From Bacteroidales bacterium (GTDB lineage Bacteria > Bacteroidota > Bacteroidia > Bacteroidales > ML635J-15): DNA of 64,000 bases. The stretch is taken from positions 1 through 64,000 of the forward strand of contig JAISPG010000018.1 of assembly GCA_031275085.1 (NCBI GenBank). The letters are read 5' to 3'. Made by a program: the position numbers and the translations under genes. Below, one piece after another: positions 25,770 to 35,868 of the stretch. A model generated the notes under the pieces. It was not told where the DNA came from and made no database searches. It worked only from the letters and a program-made list of their open reading frames with translations. Numbering within the stretch: the stretch's first letter is position 1; each line of letters opens with the position of its first letter.

Positions 25770-25782
25770 GTTACTAATGCTA

Positions 25783-26343
25783 TTATGTAATAGTTTTTCC
25801 TAATTCTTCTGCTTTTTGTAATGCATCGGTTTTTAAAATATCACCAATATGACTTACTTCAGGGATCAGTAGTTTACCGCAGTCTTCCCAATCCATATAA
25901 CGATTTATAAGTTCATAAGACCTTACTATACCATCAAAATCAGTCATATCATCAGTTTCTGCACAAACAATCAACATGCTTTCTTTGATTTTTATTTCCC
26001 TTTTACCTACAAGCAAAGAATAGATTTTGTCCAGGGCAGCCTTTATTTGAGCAGGAAATGTAAACCAGTACAAAGGTGTTATTAAAACTATCATATCAGA
26101 ATTTTCCATTAAAGGAGCAAGCTCGTTGAAATCGTCATTAAATATACATGCGTTACCTTTACTAAAACATTTATTGCATGCAATACACCCTGCGATCTTT
26201 TTTTTACCGGCATTAAATTTAACAACTGTATGCCCGTTTGTTTCAAGTCCATTAATAAATGCATCGGCAAGCATGTCACTGTTGCCGCCTTTTCTCGGAC
26301 TTCCTGTAAGAATGAGTATATTCTTCTTGTTTTCCATATACAT
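25783..26343 (-). CDS. Iron-sulfur flavoprotein (flavodoxin-like)
   Basis: This 186-residue protein has the flavodoxin fold with the FMN-phosphate loop GSPRKGGNSD (14-23). The cysteine cluster C53-x2-C56-x2-C59-x6-C66 (GCIACNKC...C) is that of the ISF family, which carries FMN and a 4Fe-4S cluster and transfers electrons in anaerobes. YWFTFPAQIKAALDK is also a family hallmark. The start may be M3 (26337) rather than M1. A -7-like box (CAAAAATA on the plus strand, 26357-26364) lies close upstream and would give a very short leader. It converges with the oxidoreductase gene and diverges from dnaX. Confidence 0.85.
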   Translation of the reverse strand: MYMENKKNILILTGSPRKGGNSDMLADAFINGLETNGHTVVKFNAGKKKIAGCIACNKCFSKGNACIFNDDFNELAPLMENSDMIVLITPLYWFTFPAQIKAALDKIYSLLVGKREIKIKESMLIVCAETDDMTDFDGIVRSYELINRYMDWEDCGKLLIPEVSHIGDILKTDALQKAEELGKTIT

Positions 26344-26684
26344 AATAATTTATATTCAAAAATATAATTTTCACAAATATGAAATTTTTAAAAATAGATT
26401 TCTTTTTAACAAAATTATTAATTGTTTAAAAGAAAAATATAAATTGTTTTAATACATTACGACTTTATTATTGTGATTGTCCACCTTTATTATATAAAGA
26501 AATGAACAACCTGCCAGAAACAAATATGATACTCTTCATAATAAACAATAACTTTTTATGTGCCTTCTCATATAAACTTTATAAAATAAAAATAATATAA
26601 ATTATACTTCTTAATTTTGTCATGTACTTAGAAAAATCTTACTGATTTTTTTTATTTTTGTAAATAAATCTACATAATAAATAA
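26344..26684. other. Divergent promoter region of the flavoprotein and dnaX
   Basis: AT-rich with two candidate -7 boxes: CAAAAATA (26357-26364, minus) and TATTTTTG (26653-26660, plus). No convincing -33 elements are seen. A 32-codon ORF at 26502-26600 has no support. Confidence 0.5.
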
Positions 26685-28469
26685 ATGGATAATTTCATTG
26701 TTTCAGCAAGAAAATACAGACCCGATAATTTTGAATCAGTTGTCGGACAGGATGCAATAACCCAGACTCTAAAAAATTCTATAAGAATAAATCAGTTGGC
26801 ACAGGCTTATTTATTTTGTGGACCTCGTGGAGTTGGGAAAACAACTTGTGCAAGAATTTTTGCCAAAACTATAAATTGTAGTAATCTTACTGAAGATTTT
26901 GAAGCGTGTAACGAATGCGAATCCTGTGTGGCATTTAATAGTTTACGGTCTTTAAATATTCATGAACTAGATGCCGCTTCCAATAACTCCGTAGATGATA
27001 TAAGGAATCTTATAGATCAGGTAAGGATTCCGCCGCAAATAGGCTCTTACAGCGTATATATAATTGATGAGGTCCATATGTTGTCGAGTTCTGCGTTTAA
27101 TGCATTTCTGAAAACACTGGAAGAACCGCCTAAACATGTTATCTTTATTCTTGCAACTACGGAAAAACATAAGATAATACCTACTATTTTGTCACGTTGC
27201 CAGGTTTTCGATTTTAACCGTATAGGAGTTGAAGATATAAGGTCAAGACTTGAATTTGTAGCTCAGCGTGAAGGTATAAATGCAGAACACGATGCACTTC
27301 ATATTATAGCTCAGAAAGCCGACGGAGCAATGCGTGATGCTTTGTCGATATTCGACCAGATCGTGAGCTTCAGTGGAAAAGAAGTAACATATGAAAGCAC
27401 AATAAAAAACCTTAATGTACTTGATTACGATACATATTTTAAAGTAACAGATGCTTTCCTGTCGGGAAATTATTCTGAAACGCTTATTATTCTCGATTCG
27501 GTACTTAAAAAAGGATTTGAGGCAGGATATTTTATTAATGGTCTGGCTTCACATTTTCGTGATTTACTTGTTTGTAAGGATCCCGGAACTATTGACCTGC
27601 TGGAAGTAGGTAATAAAATAAAAGCAAAATATATGGAACATTCACAAAAATGTTCGGCATCATTTCTTTTTAAGGCAATTAATATTGCAAATCAGTGCGA
27701 TTTAAGTTATAAGCAGAGCCAGAATAAAAGATTACTTGTAGAGCTGGCATTGCTGAATATTTGTAATGTTGAAAATACAAATGCTTTTGAGAAAGAAACA
27801 ATAACAAACAATTCTGAAAAAAAAACAGAAGAAAATAAGATAGAGCAACCAAAACAGCCGGAAGTAAAACAATATTCAATTCCTAAGGACGATCATCAAC
27901 CTGTAAGTTCAGAAAAACAGGAGCCTGCAAGAAATGTTACATACCAGATAAATACAGAAGCATCAATGGTAGAAACTCCTTTAAATAAGGATATTCCACA
28001 AAATACTATAAGAAATATTTCAATAAAAGATTTGGCTACTGAAGTAGAAAAACCAAAAACACAAATCGTTGAAGATGCTAAAGTAGAATATGTTGTAGCA
28101 GGAGCAGAAGAATTTGATGATGAAAAATTGAAATATGTCTGGATAAAATATGCCGAATCGTTGCGTGAAAACCCAAGGCTTTTTACATTTCTTACGGGAC
28201 ATATTCCTCAAAAAAGAGAAGGTTTCAGATATGTAGTAGTTGTGGAAAATCAGGCTATCAAAAACAAGCTGGAAACCTTCTTGCACGATACTGTAATGTT
28301 TATGAGAAAAGAATTGAATAATAAAAATTTTGAACTGTTTTATGAAATAGGTGATGCAACTGTTCAAAAGAAAGTATTCAAAACCGATGAAGAAAAATTA
28401 CAGGATATGATAAAAATAAATCCTACAATTCAGAAATTTAGAGATGAATTTAATCTGGATTTTGAATAA
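26685..28469 (+). CDS. dnaX: DNA polymerase III subunit gamma/tau
   Basis: This 594-residue clamp-loader ATPase starts RKYRPDNFESVVGQ. Its Walker A is GPRGVGKT (about 46-53), followed by the zinc-binding cysteines around CNECESC and the Walker B IDEVHML (about 127). The AAA+ core runs to about residue 350. A low-complexity, Lys/Glu/Pro/Gln-rich linker (about 365-450) leads to a C-terminal domain that in tau contacts the polymerase. It loads the beta clamp encoded by dnaN, about 17 kb away. It is apparently monocistronic, with 438 bases of non-coding sequence following. Confidence 0.95.
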   Translation: MDNFIVSARKYRPDNFESVVGQDAITQTLKNSIRINQLAQAYLFCGPRGVGKTTCARIFAKTINCSNLTEDFEACNECESCVAFNSLRSLNIHELDAASNNSVDDIRNLIDQVRIPPQIGSYSVYIIDEVHMLSSSAFNAFLKTLEEPPKHVIFILATTEKHKIIPTILSRCQVFDFNRIGVEDIRSRLEFVAQREGINAEHDALHIIAQKADGAMRDALSIFDQIVSFSGKEVTYESTIKNLNVLDYDTYFKVTDAFLSGNYSETLIILDSVLKKGFEAGYFINGLASHFRDLLVCKDPGTIDLLEVGNKIKAKYMEHSQKCSASFLFKAINIANQCDLSYKQSQNKRLLVELALLNICNVENTNAFEKETITNNSEKKTEENKIEQPKQPEVKQYSIPKDDHQPVSSEKQEPARNVTYQINTEASMVETPLNKDIPQNTIRNISIKDLATEVEKPKTQIVEDAKVEYVVAGAEEFDDEKLKYVWIKYAESLRENPRLFTFLTGHIPQKREGFRYVVVVENQAIKNKLETFLHDTVMFMRKELNNKNFELFYEIGDATVQKKVFKTDEEKLQDMIKINPTIQKFRDEFNLDFE

Positions 28470-28907
28470 AAGATAGAAAAAAGATATTATTGTGTGATTT
28501 TTATTGTAATTATGTTTTTTTTGTTGTAATTAGAGGAATTTTTTAATACAAATATTGTATTGATCAGTTGATCATATCTTAAAATTACATAAAACTATCC
28601 TGTTTTTTAACGAAAAGCATTAAAAGCGGAATGTAATAATAACCGGAGTACATTATTTACATCTTACAATAACAGGTTGTAAAGCCGGATTTAAAATTAT
28701 TAGAGTTCGGAATATTTTTAGTAAAAATAAAAATTGTATTTTTTTTAAACCCTTTTTTGAGGTACTAAAAATGTAGAATTTTTATAAAATGACCATTCTT
28801 GCCAGGAATGAAAATTTGGTAGAAAAGATGTTACCTTAATATAGGCATTCCGTTAGGAATGCTACGTTAGCCAGATATCGGGTTGAATATATATTTTTCT
28901 TTACTTA
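28470..28907. other. Long intergenic region with two hairpin repeats
   Basis: AT-rich, with no plausible gene. It holds the pair of ATTCC-type hairpins at 28794-28862. The rest shows no recognisable structure. Confidence 0.5.
28794..28862. repeat. Paired ATTCC hairpins, intergenic repeat-like
   Basis: The first hairpin is CATTCTT/AGGAATG around GCC (28794-28810, one wobble pair). The second is GCATTCC/GGAATGC around GTTA (28845-28862). Both expose the same ATTCC/GGAAT arms, 34 bases apart. This is the form of a short dispersed intergenic repeat, not of a gene-specific site. Confidence 0.5.
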
Positions 28908-30212
28908 TTATGGATTTAAAAGTTTATATGTACCATGAACTTTGTTAACTCTTGCCTTTAATTTATCTTTATAACTGTCCCAGTCTTCAATATTTTTCCG
29001 AGCAACACCACTTTTGATAGCAGCTTTGGCAACTGCTGCAGCCACATGTTCAATAACGCGCAGATCAAGTGGTTTCGGTATTATATATTCCGGTCCGAAT
29101 TCGATTTTATCTTTGTTATAAGCTTTACAAACATATTCCGGGACTGGTAAATGAGCCATTTCTGCAAGAGCATAAGCAGCGGCTATTTTCATTTCTTCAT
29201 TTATTTGTGTAGCTCTAACATCAAGGGCACCTCTGAAAATAAAAGGAAATCCAAGAACATTATTTACCTGATTCGGATAGTCACTTCTGCCTGTGGCCAT
29301 TATTATATCTTTTCTGGCATCCAAAGCATCTTCATAAGATATTTCAGGGGTAGGGTTTGCCATTGCAAAAACTATAGGGTTATTGGCCATAGATTTTATC
29401 ATATCTTTTGAAACAACATTACCTACCGAAACTCCGGCAAAAACATCTGCTCCTTTTATTGCATCTGCTAATGTGTGTATGTCTCTGTCTGTTGCAAATT
29501 CCTGTTTGTAGATATTATTGCCGTAATTATCTTTTCTTACAACTCCTTTTGAATCGCAAAGAACGATATTTTCACGTTTAATTCCTAACGAAACAAACAA
29601 TCTGGCACAACTTATGCCTGCGGCACCTGCACCGTTAAAAACAACATTTACATCTTCTATTTTTTTATTTACCAGTTTCAGGGCATTGATAAGTGCTCCT
29701 CCTGAAATTATTGCTGTTCCGTGTTGATCATCATGAAAAACAGGGATATTCATTTGTTTTTTTAATTCTTCTTCTATTATGAAACATTCCGGAGCTTTTA
29801 TATCTTCCAGATTTATTCCTCCGAAAGTAGGTTCCAGAGCTCTTACTATTTCAATGATTTTCTGAGGATCTTTTTGATTAATCTCAATGTCGAAAACATC
29901 AACATCTGCAAAAACTTTAAATAGCAACCCTTTTCCTTCCATTACCGGTTTTGATGCTTCGGGACCGATATCACCAAGTCCGAGAACTGCTGTACCGTTA
30001 CTTATAACAGCAACAAGGTTTCCTTTGGCTGTATAATCGTAAGCCTTTTCCGGAGATTTTTCAATTTCAAGGCAAGGTTCGGCAACGCCTGGAGTATATG
30101 CCAGTGATAAATCCTTCTGAGTCTGGAATCCTTTAGTCGGTATAACTTCTATTTTTCCGTTTCTTCCTTTTTTGTGGTAATCCAGAGCTTCTTGTTTTGT
30201 ATATATGGACAT
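28908..30212 (-). CDS. Malic enzyme (oxaloacetate-decarboxylating)
   Basis: This 434-residue enzyme converts malate to pyruvate and CO2. It is the short form: the phosphotransacetylase-like extension of MaeB-type proteins is missing. Landmarks are [12 protein letters not shown] (about 32-43), [19 protein letters not shown] (about 76-94), the metal-binding [10 protein letters not shown] (about 158-167), and the Rossmann motif [11 protein letters not shown] (about 189-199). Whether it uses NAD or NADP is not decidable from these motifs. The ATG is 2 bases after the pdxA stop, so it is the last gene of the operon zinc-ribbon protein, pepA, pdxA, malic enzyme. Confidence 0.93.
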   Translation of the reverse strand: MSIYTKQEALDYHKKGRNGKIEVIPTKGFQTQKDLSLAYTPGVAEPCLEIEKSPEKAYDYTAKGNLVAVISNGTAVLGLGDIGPEASKPVMEGKGLLFKVFADVDVFDIEINQKDPQKIIEIVRALEPTFGGINLEDIKAPECFIIEEELKKQMNIPVFHDDQHGTAIISGGALINALKLVNKKIEDVNVVFNGAGAAGISCARLFVSLGIKRENIVLCDSKGVVRKDNYGNNIYKQEFATDRDIHTLADAIKGADVFAGVSVGNVVSKDMIKSMANNPIVFAMANPTPEISYEDALDARKDIIMATGRSDYPNQVNNVLGFPFIFRGALDVRATQINEEMKIAAAYALAEMAHLPVPEYVCKAYNKDKIEFGPEYIIPKPLDLRVIEHVAAAVAKAAIKSGVARKNIEDWDSYKDKLKARVNKVHGTYKLLNP

Positions 30213-30214
30213 TT

Positions 30215-31282
30215 TTATTCGTCTATTTGGTTTATTTCATTTACATCTTCCAGTTCGTCAAGGTTCATTCTGTTTCTGATCAGACCATTCTGTAACCTTC
30301 TGTTCTCAAATATTTCTATTGCAGTATATATAGCATTTCTGAAAGATTGTTCATTTGCTGTTCCTTTACCTGCAATATCGTATGCTGTTCCGTGCGAGGG
30401 AGACGTTCTTATGATAGGAAGACCTGCAGTATAATTAACTCCTGATTCAAATGCTAGAACCTTAAATGGAATTAATCCCTGATCGTGATACATTGCCAGT
30501 ACAGCATCAAATTTTTTGAATTCTAGAGAACCGAAGAATCCATCGGCAGAATAGGGGCCAAAAGCTAATATATCCTGTTCTTTAGCTGTGTTTATGGCAG
30601 GAATTATTTCTCTTATTTCTTCGTCACCAATTATTCCTTCATCTCCTGCATGCGGATTTAGACTTAATACAGCAATTCTTGGTCTTTGAACAAGAAAATC
30701 ATTTATAAGGCAATTATTCAAAATGGTTAATTTTTCCAGGATTAATTCTTTTGTAATGGCTTTTGGAACTTCTCTTATTGGAATATGTCCCGTGACTACA
30801 CCAACTTTGATAATGTCATTTACCATAAGCATGATATGATTACATTTGTCAAATTTATTTGACAAATATTCGGAATGTCCGGGAAAATTAAAACCTGCTT
30901 CCTGAATATTTTTCTTATTTATTGATCCGGTTACAAGTACATCTATTTTTCCTTCTTTCAAATCTTCACATGCTTTTTCTAAAGCCTGATATGAAGCCAA
31001 TCCTGCCATTTCGGTAGATTTGCCGAGTTCAACACGGATATCTTCACTATTACAATTTATTATATGTATATTTCGCGACTTTGCTTCTTCGGCAGTGTTT
31101 ACAGTAATTGTATTTACATTATTGTTAAATGCTTTTTTGTAATATGCAATTACTTTAGGAGATCCGTAGATTATAGGAATTATATTACTGAACGCTTTTA
31201 CCTCCGTTAAGGTTTTAAGGATAACTTCGTAACTTATTCCGTTTATATCTCCTTGTGTAATTCCAATTTTTATTTTGTTCAT
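30215..31282 (-). CDS. pdxA: 4-hydroxythreonine-4-phosphate dehydrogenase
   Basis: This 355-residue protein matches PdxA of the DXP-dependent pyridoxal-phosphate pathway. It oxidises 4-phosphohydroxy-L-threonine with NAD. It begins with [17 protein letters not shown] and contains the metal-site segments [19 protein letters not shown] and [28 protein letters not shown] near the end is the typical substrate-binding stretch. It is 7 bases downstream of the M17 peptidase gene and 2 bases upstream of the malic enzyme gene. No other pdx gene is near. Confidence 0.95.
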   Translation of the reverse strand: MNKIKIGITQGDINGISYEVILKTLTEVKAFSNIIPIIYGSPKVIAYYKKAFNNNVNTITVNTAEEAKSRNIHIINCNSEDIRVELGKSTEMAGLASYQALEKACEDLKEGKIDVLVTGSINKKNIQEAGFNFPGHSEYLSNKFDKCNHIMLMVNDIIKVGVVTGHIPIREVPKAITKELILEKLTILNNCLINDFLVQRPRIAVLSLNPHAGDEGIIGDEEIREIIPAINTAKEQDILAFGPYSADGFFGSLEFKKFDAVLAMYHDQGLIPFKVLAFESGVNYTAGLPIIRTSPSHGTAYDIAGKGTANEQSFRNAIYTAIEIFENRRLQNGLIRNRMNLDELEDVNEINQIDE

Positions 31283-31289
31283 TTATATT

Positions 31290-32720
31290 TTATTTTGAAT
31301 TATTTACAATTTCATTAAAAAAATTAAAAAGAAGTCTTACGCCGATTCCTGTTCCTCCGATTCCTCTGTAACTGTCGGCTTTTTCCGAGAATGCAGGTCC
31401 TGCAATGTCAAGGTGTATCCATTTATAATTTGTGAAATGTTCCAGAAATTTTCCGGCAGTAATTGCACCTGCATATTTGCCTCCTATGTTTTTCATGTCG
31501 GCAATTGTTGATTTTAGCTGTTCTCCGTATTCTTCCCATAACGGAAGTTCAACAAGCTTCTCCCATACTTTAAAACCGGATGATTTTAGATTTAAAACAG
31601 TATCGGGATCGTTTCCCATAATTGCAGTAGCATGTTCTCCGATAGCAGTTACAGCCGCTCCGGTTAAAGTTGCCAGGTCAATTACCAGTTGCGGATTGAA
31701 TTGTTTTGCGTATGCAAGGGCATCGGCCAGTATCAGTCTGCCTTCGGCATCTGTATTCAAAACTTCAACAGTAGTTCCGTCATACATTTTTATAATGTCT
31801 TCGGGAACATATGCATTATTTCCGGGTCGGTTATCTGTTGCCGGAATTAATCCGATTATTTTTAACGGAAGATTAGCTTTGGCTATAGCTGCAATAGTTC
31901 CTACAACAGCAGCCCCTCCGGCTTTGTCCGATTTCATGGTTTCCAGATAGCCACTTGGTTTAAGGTTTATACCTCCGGTGTCGAAAACCAGTCCTTTTCC
32001 TACAAGAATAAAAGGTTTTTCATTAATAGCATTTTCCGGTTCCCACTTCATGATTGTGAAAGTAGGAGGGTCGACACTGCCGCGGTTTACTGCTAAAATT
32101 CCCCCCATTTTTAAACTTTCAATTTTCTTTTTATCAAGAATTTCGGTTTTAATGCCGTGTAGTTTTCCTATTATTTCTGCTTCTTCCGAAAGTTTTTTTG
32201 CTGTCATGTATGATAATGGTTCGTTGACGATATCACGGGCATAAAAAACTCCGGTTGTTACAGCTTCAATATATTTTAACTCTTCTTCCGAAACATTGCA
32301 ATGAACAAATTTAATTTCTTTCAGGCTTGGGGTTTTGTCCGAAATATCGCTAAAATATTTATTGAACCTGTAATTACTTAAAAGTATACCTTCGGCAAGA
32401 GGTAATGAATATTTTTCATTTGTGAGATCGATTATATTTAATATATCGATTTTTAATTCCTGCAGTATGTTACTTATTTTGTTGCCGTTATTCCTTATTT
32501 CTTCATCACGGAAATGAATTTCTTTTTCATTATTAATTATAACTATAAATGAAGATTTATAAAGAGAGTTGATATGAATAAATTTGTTTTTTTCTTCAAA
32601 TCTTTTTTCAGCATATTCGATCTCACCCGGTAAAAGCTGTAAATTTCTTAATTGCTTTTTCTCTTTTATTATATATGCGGCACTTTCGGCTACAGTATAT
32701 TTATCTGCTAATTTTAACAT
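31290..32720 (-). CDS. pepA: Leucyl aminopeptidase (M17)
   Basis: This 476-residue enzyme removes N-terminal residues from peptides. The M17 signature NTDAEGRLILADALAYA (about 317-333) is intact. The metal-binding residues appear in LVGKGLVFDTGGINLKPSG (about 240) and KSDKAGGAAVVG. The N-terminal domain is divergent, as is usual. It probably works in the cytoplasm on imported peptides. It is the second gene of a four-gene operon, 11 bases after the small zinc-ribbon gene. Confidence 0.94.
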   Translation of the reverse strand: MLKLADKYTVAESAAYIIKEKKQLRNLQLLPGEIEYAEKRFEEKNKFIHINSLYKSSFIVIINNEKEIHFRDEEIRNNGNKISNILQELKIDILNIIDLTNEKYSLPLAEGILLSNYRFNKYFSDISDKTPSLKEIKFVHCNVSEEELKYIEAVTTGVFYARDIVNEPLSYMTAKKLSEEAEIIGKLHGIKTEILDKKKIESLKMGGILAVNRGSVDPPTFTIMKWEPENAINEKPFILVGKGLVFDTGGINLKPSGYLETMKSDKAGGAAVVGTIAAIAKANLPLKIIGLIPATDNRPGNNAYVPEDIIKMYDGTTVEVLNTDAEGRLILADALAYAKQFNPQLVIDLATLTGAAVTAIGEHATAIMGNDPDTVLNLKSSGFKVWEKLVELPLWEEYGEQLKSTIADMKNIGGKYAGAITAGKFLEHFTNYKWIHLDIAGPAFSEKADSYRGIGGTGIGVRLLFNFFNEIVNNSK

Positions 32721-32731
32721 AATAGTTTTTT

Positions 32732-33091
32732 TTAATCAACATATTCTTTTCTTTCTACTATAGTATGGTAATCGTCTTCGTGATTTATATATCCCATGTC
32801 ATAACAAAAGAAATAGATCTTTCCTGTTTTTGTTTTATAAATATTGGTCAGATAATCAAAATTAAATCCTGCCGATACTAATTTATCTTTATGGACTTTC
32901 CGTGTATTTTTCTGATATATCTCGAATAATATCCTCCGGTTGCTTTTTAATATTTTGTTTACCTGTCTGCTGAAATTTGTATTGTCCTGATTCAAACGGC
33001 TGTTGTAGGTGTTTCTGCATTGATCGCAACAAAATTTTTTGTCGATCCTTCCGTCAAATTCGGATTCACAAACCGGACAAATTCTTTTCAT
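32732..33091 (-). CDS. Small zinc-ribbon protein of unknown function
   Basis: This 119-residue protein starts with MKRICPVCESEFDG, then RIDKKFCCDQCRNTYNSR. The CPVC and CDQC pairs form a treble-clef/zinc-ribbon like that of zinc-finger proteins described in Bacteroidota. The rest is basic and predicted helical, then ends acidic. No enzyme motif is seen. Nucleic-acid binding is possible but unproven. It is the first gene of the operon with pepA, pdxA and malic enzyme. A -7 box (CAAAGATA on the plus strand, 33113-33120) fits the consensus in minus orientation. Confidence 0.7.
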   Translation of the reverse strand: MKRICPVCESEFDGRIDKKFCCDQCRNTYNSRLNQDNTNFSRQVNKILKSNRRILFEIYQKNTRKVHKDKLVSAGFNFDYLTNIYKTKTGKIYFFCYDMGYINHEDDYHTIVERKEYVD

Positions 33092-33261
33092 AACTAAAAA
33101 GTTTACCTTTTACAAAGATAAATTATATTTTCAAAATTGCTATATAAAATTTTCTTATAAATATTGGTCAGCGGAACTTATTATTATATGAGACCTGATT
33201 ATTTTAAATAGTCTGTATTTTCAGAATGAGCTTCATTTATTTATTATTTCATTACTGGACT

Positions 33262-34647
33262 TTAGTCTTTAATCAGTTTTCCCATTACATAATCCAGTGC
33301 CTTTTCCTGCTTTATTTCGATATCAGGTATTACTCCATTGTGATCTATTTTGTAGCCATCAGATGTATAATAATCGGCTGTCGGAATGATCAGGCTGAAT
33401 CCATTGGCGACATAAATCAATTCGCCGTTCAGCATAGAACCGGCTGTTTTTTCTCCTACGATTATTGCTCTTTTGTGTTGCTTTAATCCGTAAACGATAG
33501 GTTCGCATGTGCTTGCTGTTTTTTTATTTGTAAGTATAAAAACATTACCTTTATAAATGTTCCCATATGGAACTATTTTAAGGCAAAGTCCTTCTGTATT
33601 GTGTATACCTTCAATTATCAGGTCGAAATTAGCTTCTGAAAAGTGTGGAAAATCCTTATATTCATTAAGGGCAGGAGGAGTTTTATGTTTGTTAAACCAC
33701 TTTTGTGTGAGAAAAATCCCTCCGTAAATAGTTGTGTCGACCAGATTTTGAGCAAAAGGAATTGCTGCTTCAATGCTTCCGCCGCTGTTATTCCTGAGGT
33801 CTACTATCAGATTCTTGTAATTTTTTTGTATTATTATAGAAAAAATGCTGTCCATTTCGGCTTTGGGGCCGCTGAATGAGTTGATTTTCATATATACTGT
33901 CTGATCTGATTTTTCTTCTAAAAAAACATGTTTTATTTCTTTTTGGTTATTTTTATCTTCTTTATATTCCTGAAGTTTCATCATCCCGTAATGTGAAAAC
34001 GGAAGTTTTCTTGCATGAAAAAAGAATGCTGCAACCATTTCAAGATCATCCTGAACTTTCTTGGAAACATTTTGCATGTCCTTTTCAAAAGATCTCCATT
34101 TTTTTGTTTGTAATACATCTTTATTATAAATATTATTTTCTGTTATTTTTATGGATGTTTCAAATAAAGAAGAATAATTTTCCAATGGAGTTTCTGTATT
34201 TTTTCTGATTCCTGTGATCGTTCCCTTTATTTCTTCCCGTCCGTTTGTTAATTTAGCATTCAGAGTATCATTATATATATAGCCCCTGATTATATATGTT
34301 CCGATTAATGATTTAAAATATCCGGCAAATTTTAACGTGTCGATTTCGGTTTCATAAATACCTTCTGTAATGTTAAGAAAACTACCATATCTTAAGCTTT
34401 TTGTAAATATTCTTACAAGTGTTGAATTCCACGAACCCAGAATATCCCTGCCTGCTTTTTTCCGGGAATTAGCTTCGAATTTACCGTTATTTGTATGAAA
34501 TTCCATAAATGTTCTGACGGTCCCTATGTCGTTACTTTCCCATTCAAGAAACCACTTCCCTTCTAAAGTTTCATTTTTTACAACTGATTGCGCATTACAC
34601 TGTGTAAAGAAAATTAAAAATATAGATATGATTATTAATTGTTTCAT
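33262..34647 (-). CDS. S41-family peptidase, secreted
   Basis: This 461-residue protein has a signal peptide (about 1-19, ending QCNAQ). The C-terminal half is a tail-specific-protease (S41) domain: IVDLRNNSGGS, then the probable catalytic Ser in KKTASTCEP and the Lys in GEKTAGS. The N-terminal region is rich in beta-strand-like sequence without a recognised PDZ domain. It probably cleaves peptides or protein tails in the periplasm. It is distinct from the PDZ-S41 enzyme at 53780-55378. It is transcribed alone. Confidence 0.82.
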   Translation of the reverse strand: MKQLIIISIFLIFFTQCNAQSVVKNETLEGKWFLEWESNDIGTVRTFMEFHTNNGKFEANSRKKAGRDILGSWNSTLVRIFTKSLRYGSFLNITEGIYETEIDTLKFAGYFKSLIGTYIIRGYIYNDTLNAKLTNGREEIKGTITGIRKNTETPLENYSSLFETSIKITENNIYNKDVLQTKKWRSFEKDMQNVSKKVQDDLEMVAAFFFHARKLPFSHYGMMKLQEYKEDKNNQKEIKHVFLEEKSDQTVYMKINSFSGPKAEMDSIFSIIIQKNYKNLIVDLRNNSGGSIEAAIPFAQNLVDTTIYGGIFLTQKWFNKHKTPPALNEYKDFPHFSEANFDLIIEGIHNTEGLCLKIVPYGNIYKGNVFILTNKKTASTCEPIVYGLKQHKRAIIVGEKTAGSMLNGELIYVANGFSLIIPTADYYTSDGYKIDHNGVIPDIEIKQEKALDYVMGKLIKD

Positions 34648-34785
34648 TTTTTATGTTTATGAAAATTTTTGTAAAAGTATTTGCAAAAAATGATACTAAA
34701 AACTTACTGGTATGTATTAGTGAATTTTTGTGGTAAAAAACAAAAAAATAATTTTATCACACAAATTTGTGACGAATGACAAACC

Positions 34786-35664
34786 TTATTCTATGGCTTT
34801 TTTGAAATTTTCCATGTAGGTACGGGAAACAGGTATCTCTTTTGTTATCTCTTTAAGTTGTAACTTATATCCCTGAGCATTGCCTTTTATTTTTGTAATC
34901 ATATGAATATTTACAATAAAAGCACGATGACATCTTATAACAAACGGATAATCCTGTAGTTGTTCTTCAATTTGCTTTATGGTAGCTCTGAGTTTTTTGT
35001 GTTTAACAATATTATTATTTTTTGACCAGATATTTATATAATTTCCCGATACTTCAATGTAATATATTGATTCCGGCAATATTGAAACGGAGTCTTTTGT
35101 AGATCCGGTGAGTGTTATTTTATTTTCTTCAAAGATTTGTTTTCTGACCCGTTCGGTAAGTATTTCATTAAGCCTTGTGGCTTCTGCCAGGTTTTGTTTT
35201 AATGCTTTATTTTTTGTAATAAAAGTTATAATTATTACAGGGATAATTCCTGTTGTAAAGGTTGCAAACAGGTTTACCAGGAGCTCCCCTGATAAAATAT
35301 TTATAGAATCTGTCCCGAAAAGCAGACCGGTCAGGATCACCATATCGTAAACAACAATTAATATTCCCAGTAAACTAAGAAATAAAGCGAAGTGTATAAT
35401 GTTTTTTCCTATGGTCCAGTTTTCAGGAATATAGAATTTTTTGAATATTTTTGGAAATAATACGAATACCAGCGAAGAACCTGTAAAAACAGTTAAAACA
35501 AAACCTGCCAGAATTAGTATTTGTATTGAAGATCTCATATGAAAATTAAACGGCTCGAAAACAGCCAGAATCAAAAATACACATAAGGAGCATATTGCAA
35601 CTATTAACCAGGGACCATCGAAAAGAGGATAAGGCTGATTTAAATATCTGGATAATTTGTTCAC
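34786..35664 (-). CDS. Membrane-bound LytTR transcriptional regulator
   Basis: This 292-residue protein has four hydrophobic segments (about 20-40, 49-72, 88-114 and 127-150), a charged coiled linker, and a C-terminal LytTR DNA-binding domain (about 185-292). The domain includes YYIEVSGNYINIW and FVIRCHRAFIVN. There is no receiver domain, so it is a one-component membrane regulator that would sense a signal in or through the membrane. The target genes are unknown. No partner gene is adjacent. Confidence 0.85.
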   Translation of the reverse strand: MNKLSRYLNQPYPLFDGPWLIVAICSLCVFLILAVFEPFNFHMRSSIQILILAGFVLTVFTGSSLVFVLFPKIFKKFYIPENWTIGKNIIHFALFLSLLGILIVVYDMVILTGLLFGTDSINILSGELLVNLFATFTTGIIPVIIITFITKNKALKQNLAEATRLNEILTERVRKQIFEENKITLTGSTKDSVSILPESIYYIEVSGNYINIWSKNNNIVKHKKLRATIKQIEEQLQDYPFVIRCHRAFIVNIHMITKIKGNAQGYKLQLKEITKEIPVSRTYMENFKKAIE

Positions 35665-35740
35665 TTTAATAATTAATTCTGTTTTTACAAAATTATAAAA
35701 CTTTTATTATTTGAAATGCAGTTAAGGTGTATAAATTTTG

Positions 35741-35794
35741 AACGTTTCCCTCCCGGAGGTTTAGCTTTAGCTAAACCTCCGGGAGGGAAACGTT
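35741..35794. repeat. 26-bp perfect inverted repeat
   Basis: Two exactly complementary 26-base arms (35741-35766 and 35769-35794) are separated by TT. Each arm contains TTTCCCTCCCGGAGG, very GC-rich for this genome. It lies about 75 bases before the small gene at 35869 and upstream of the LytTR gene, between divergent units. The structure could be a REP-like element or a strong RNA hairpin. It is not followed by a T run. Confidence 0.85.
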
Positions 35795-35868
35795 GTAATA
35801 AGTTTTTCTGTGTAAAAACAATATCCTTAATATTTTGTTTTTTTTAATAGATCATAAAACATAATAAA

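Noticed and set aside
26502-26600. 32-codon ORF between the flavoprotein gene and dnaX
   Set aside because: No known domain, no promoter and AT-driven composition; chance is the simpler explanation.
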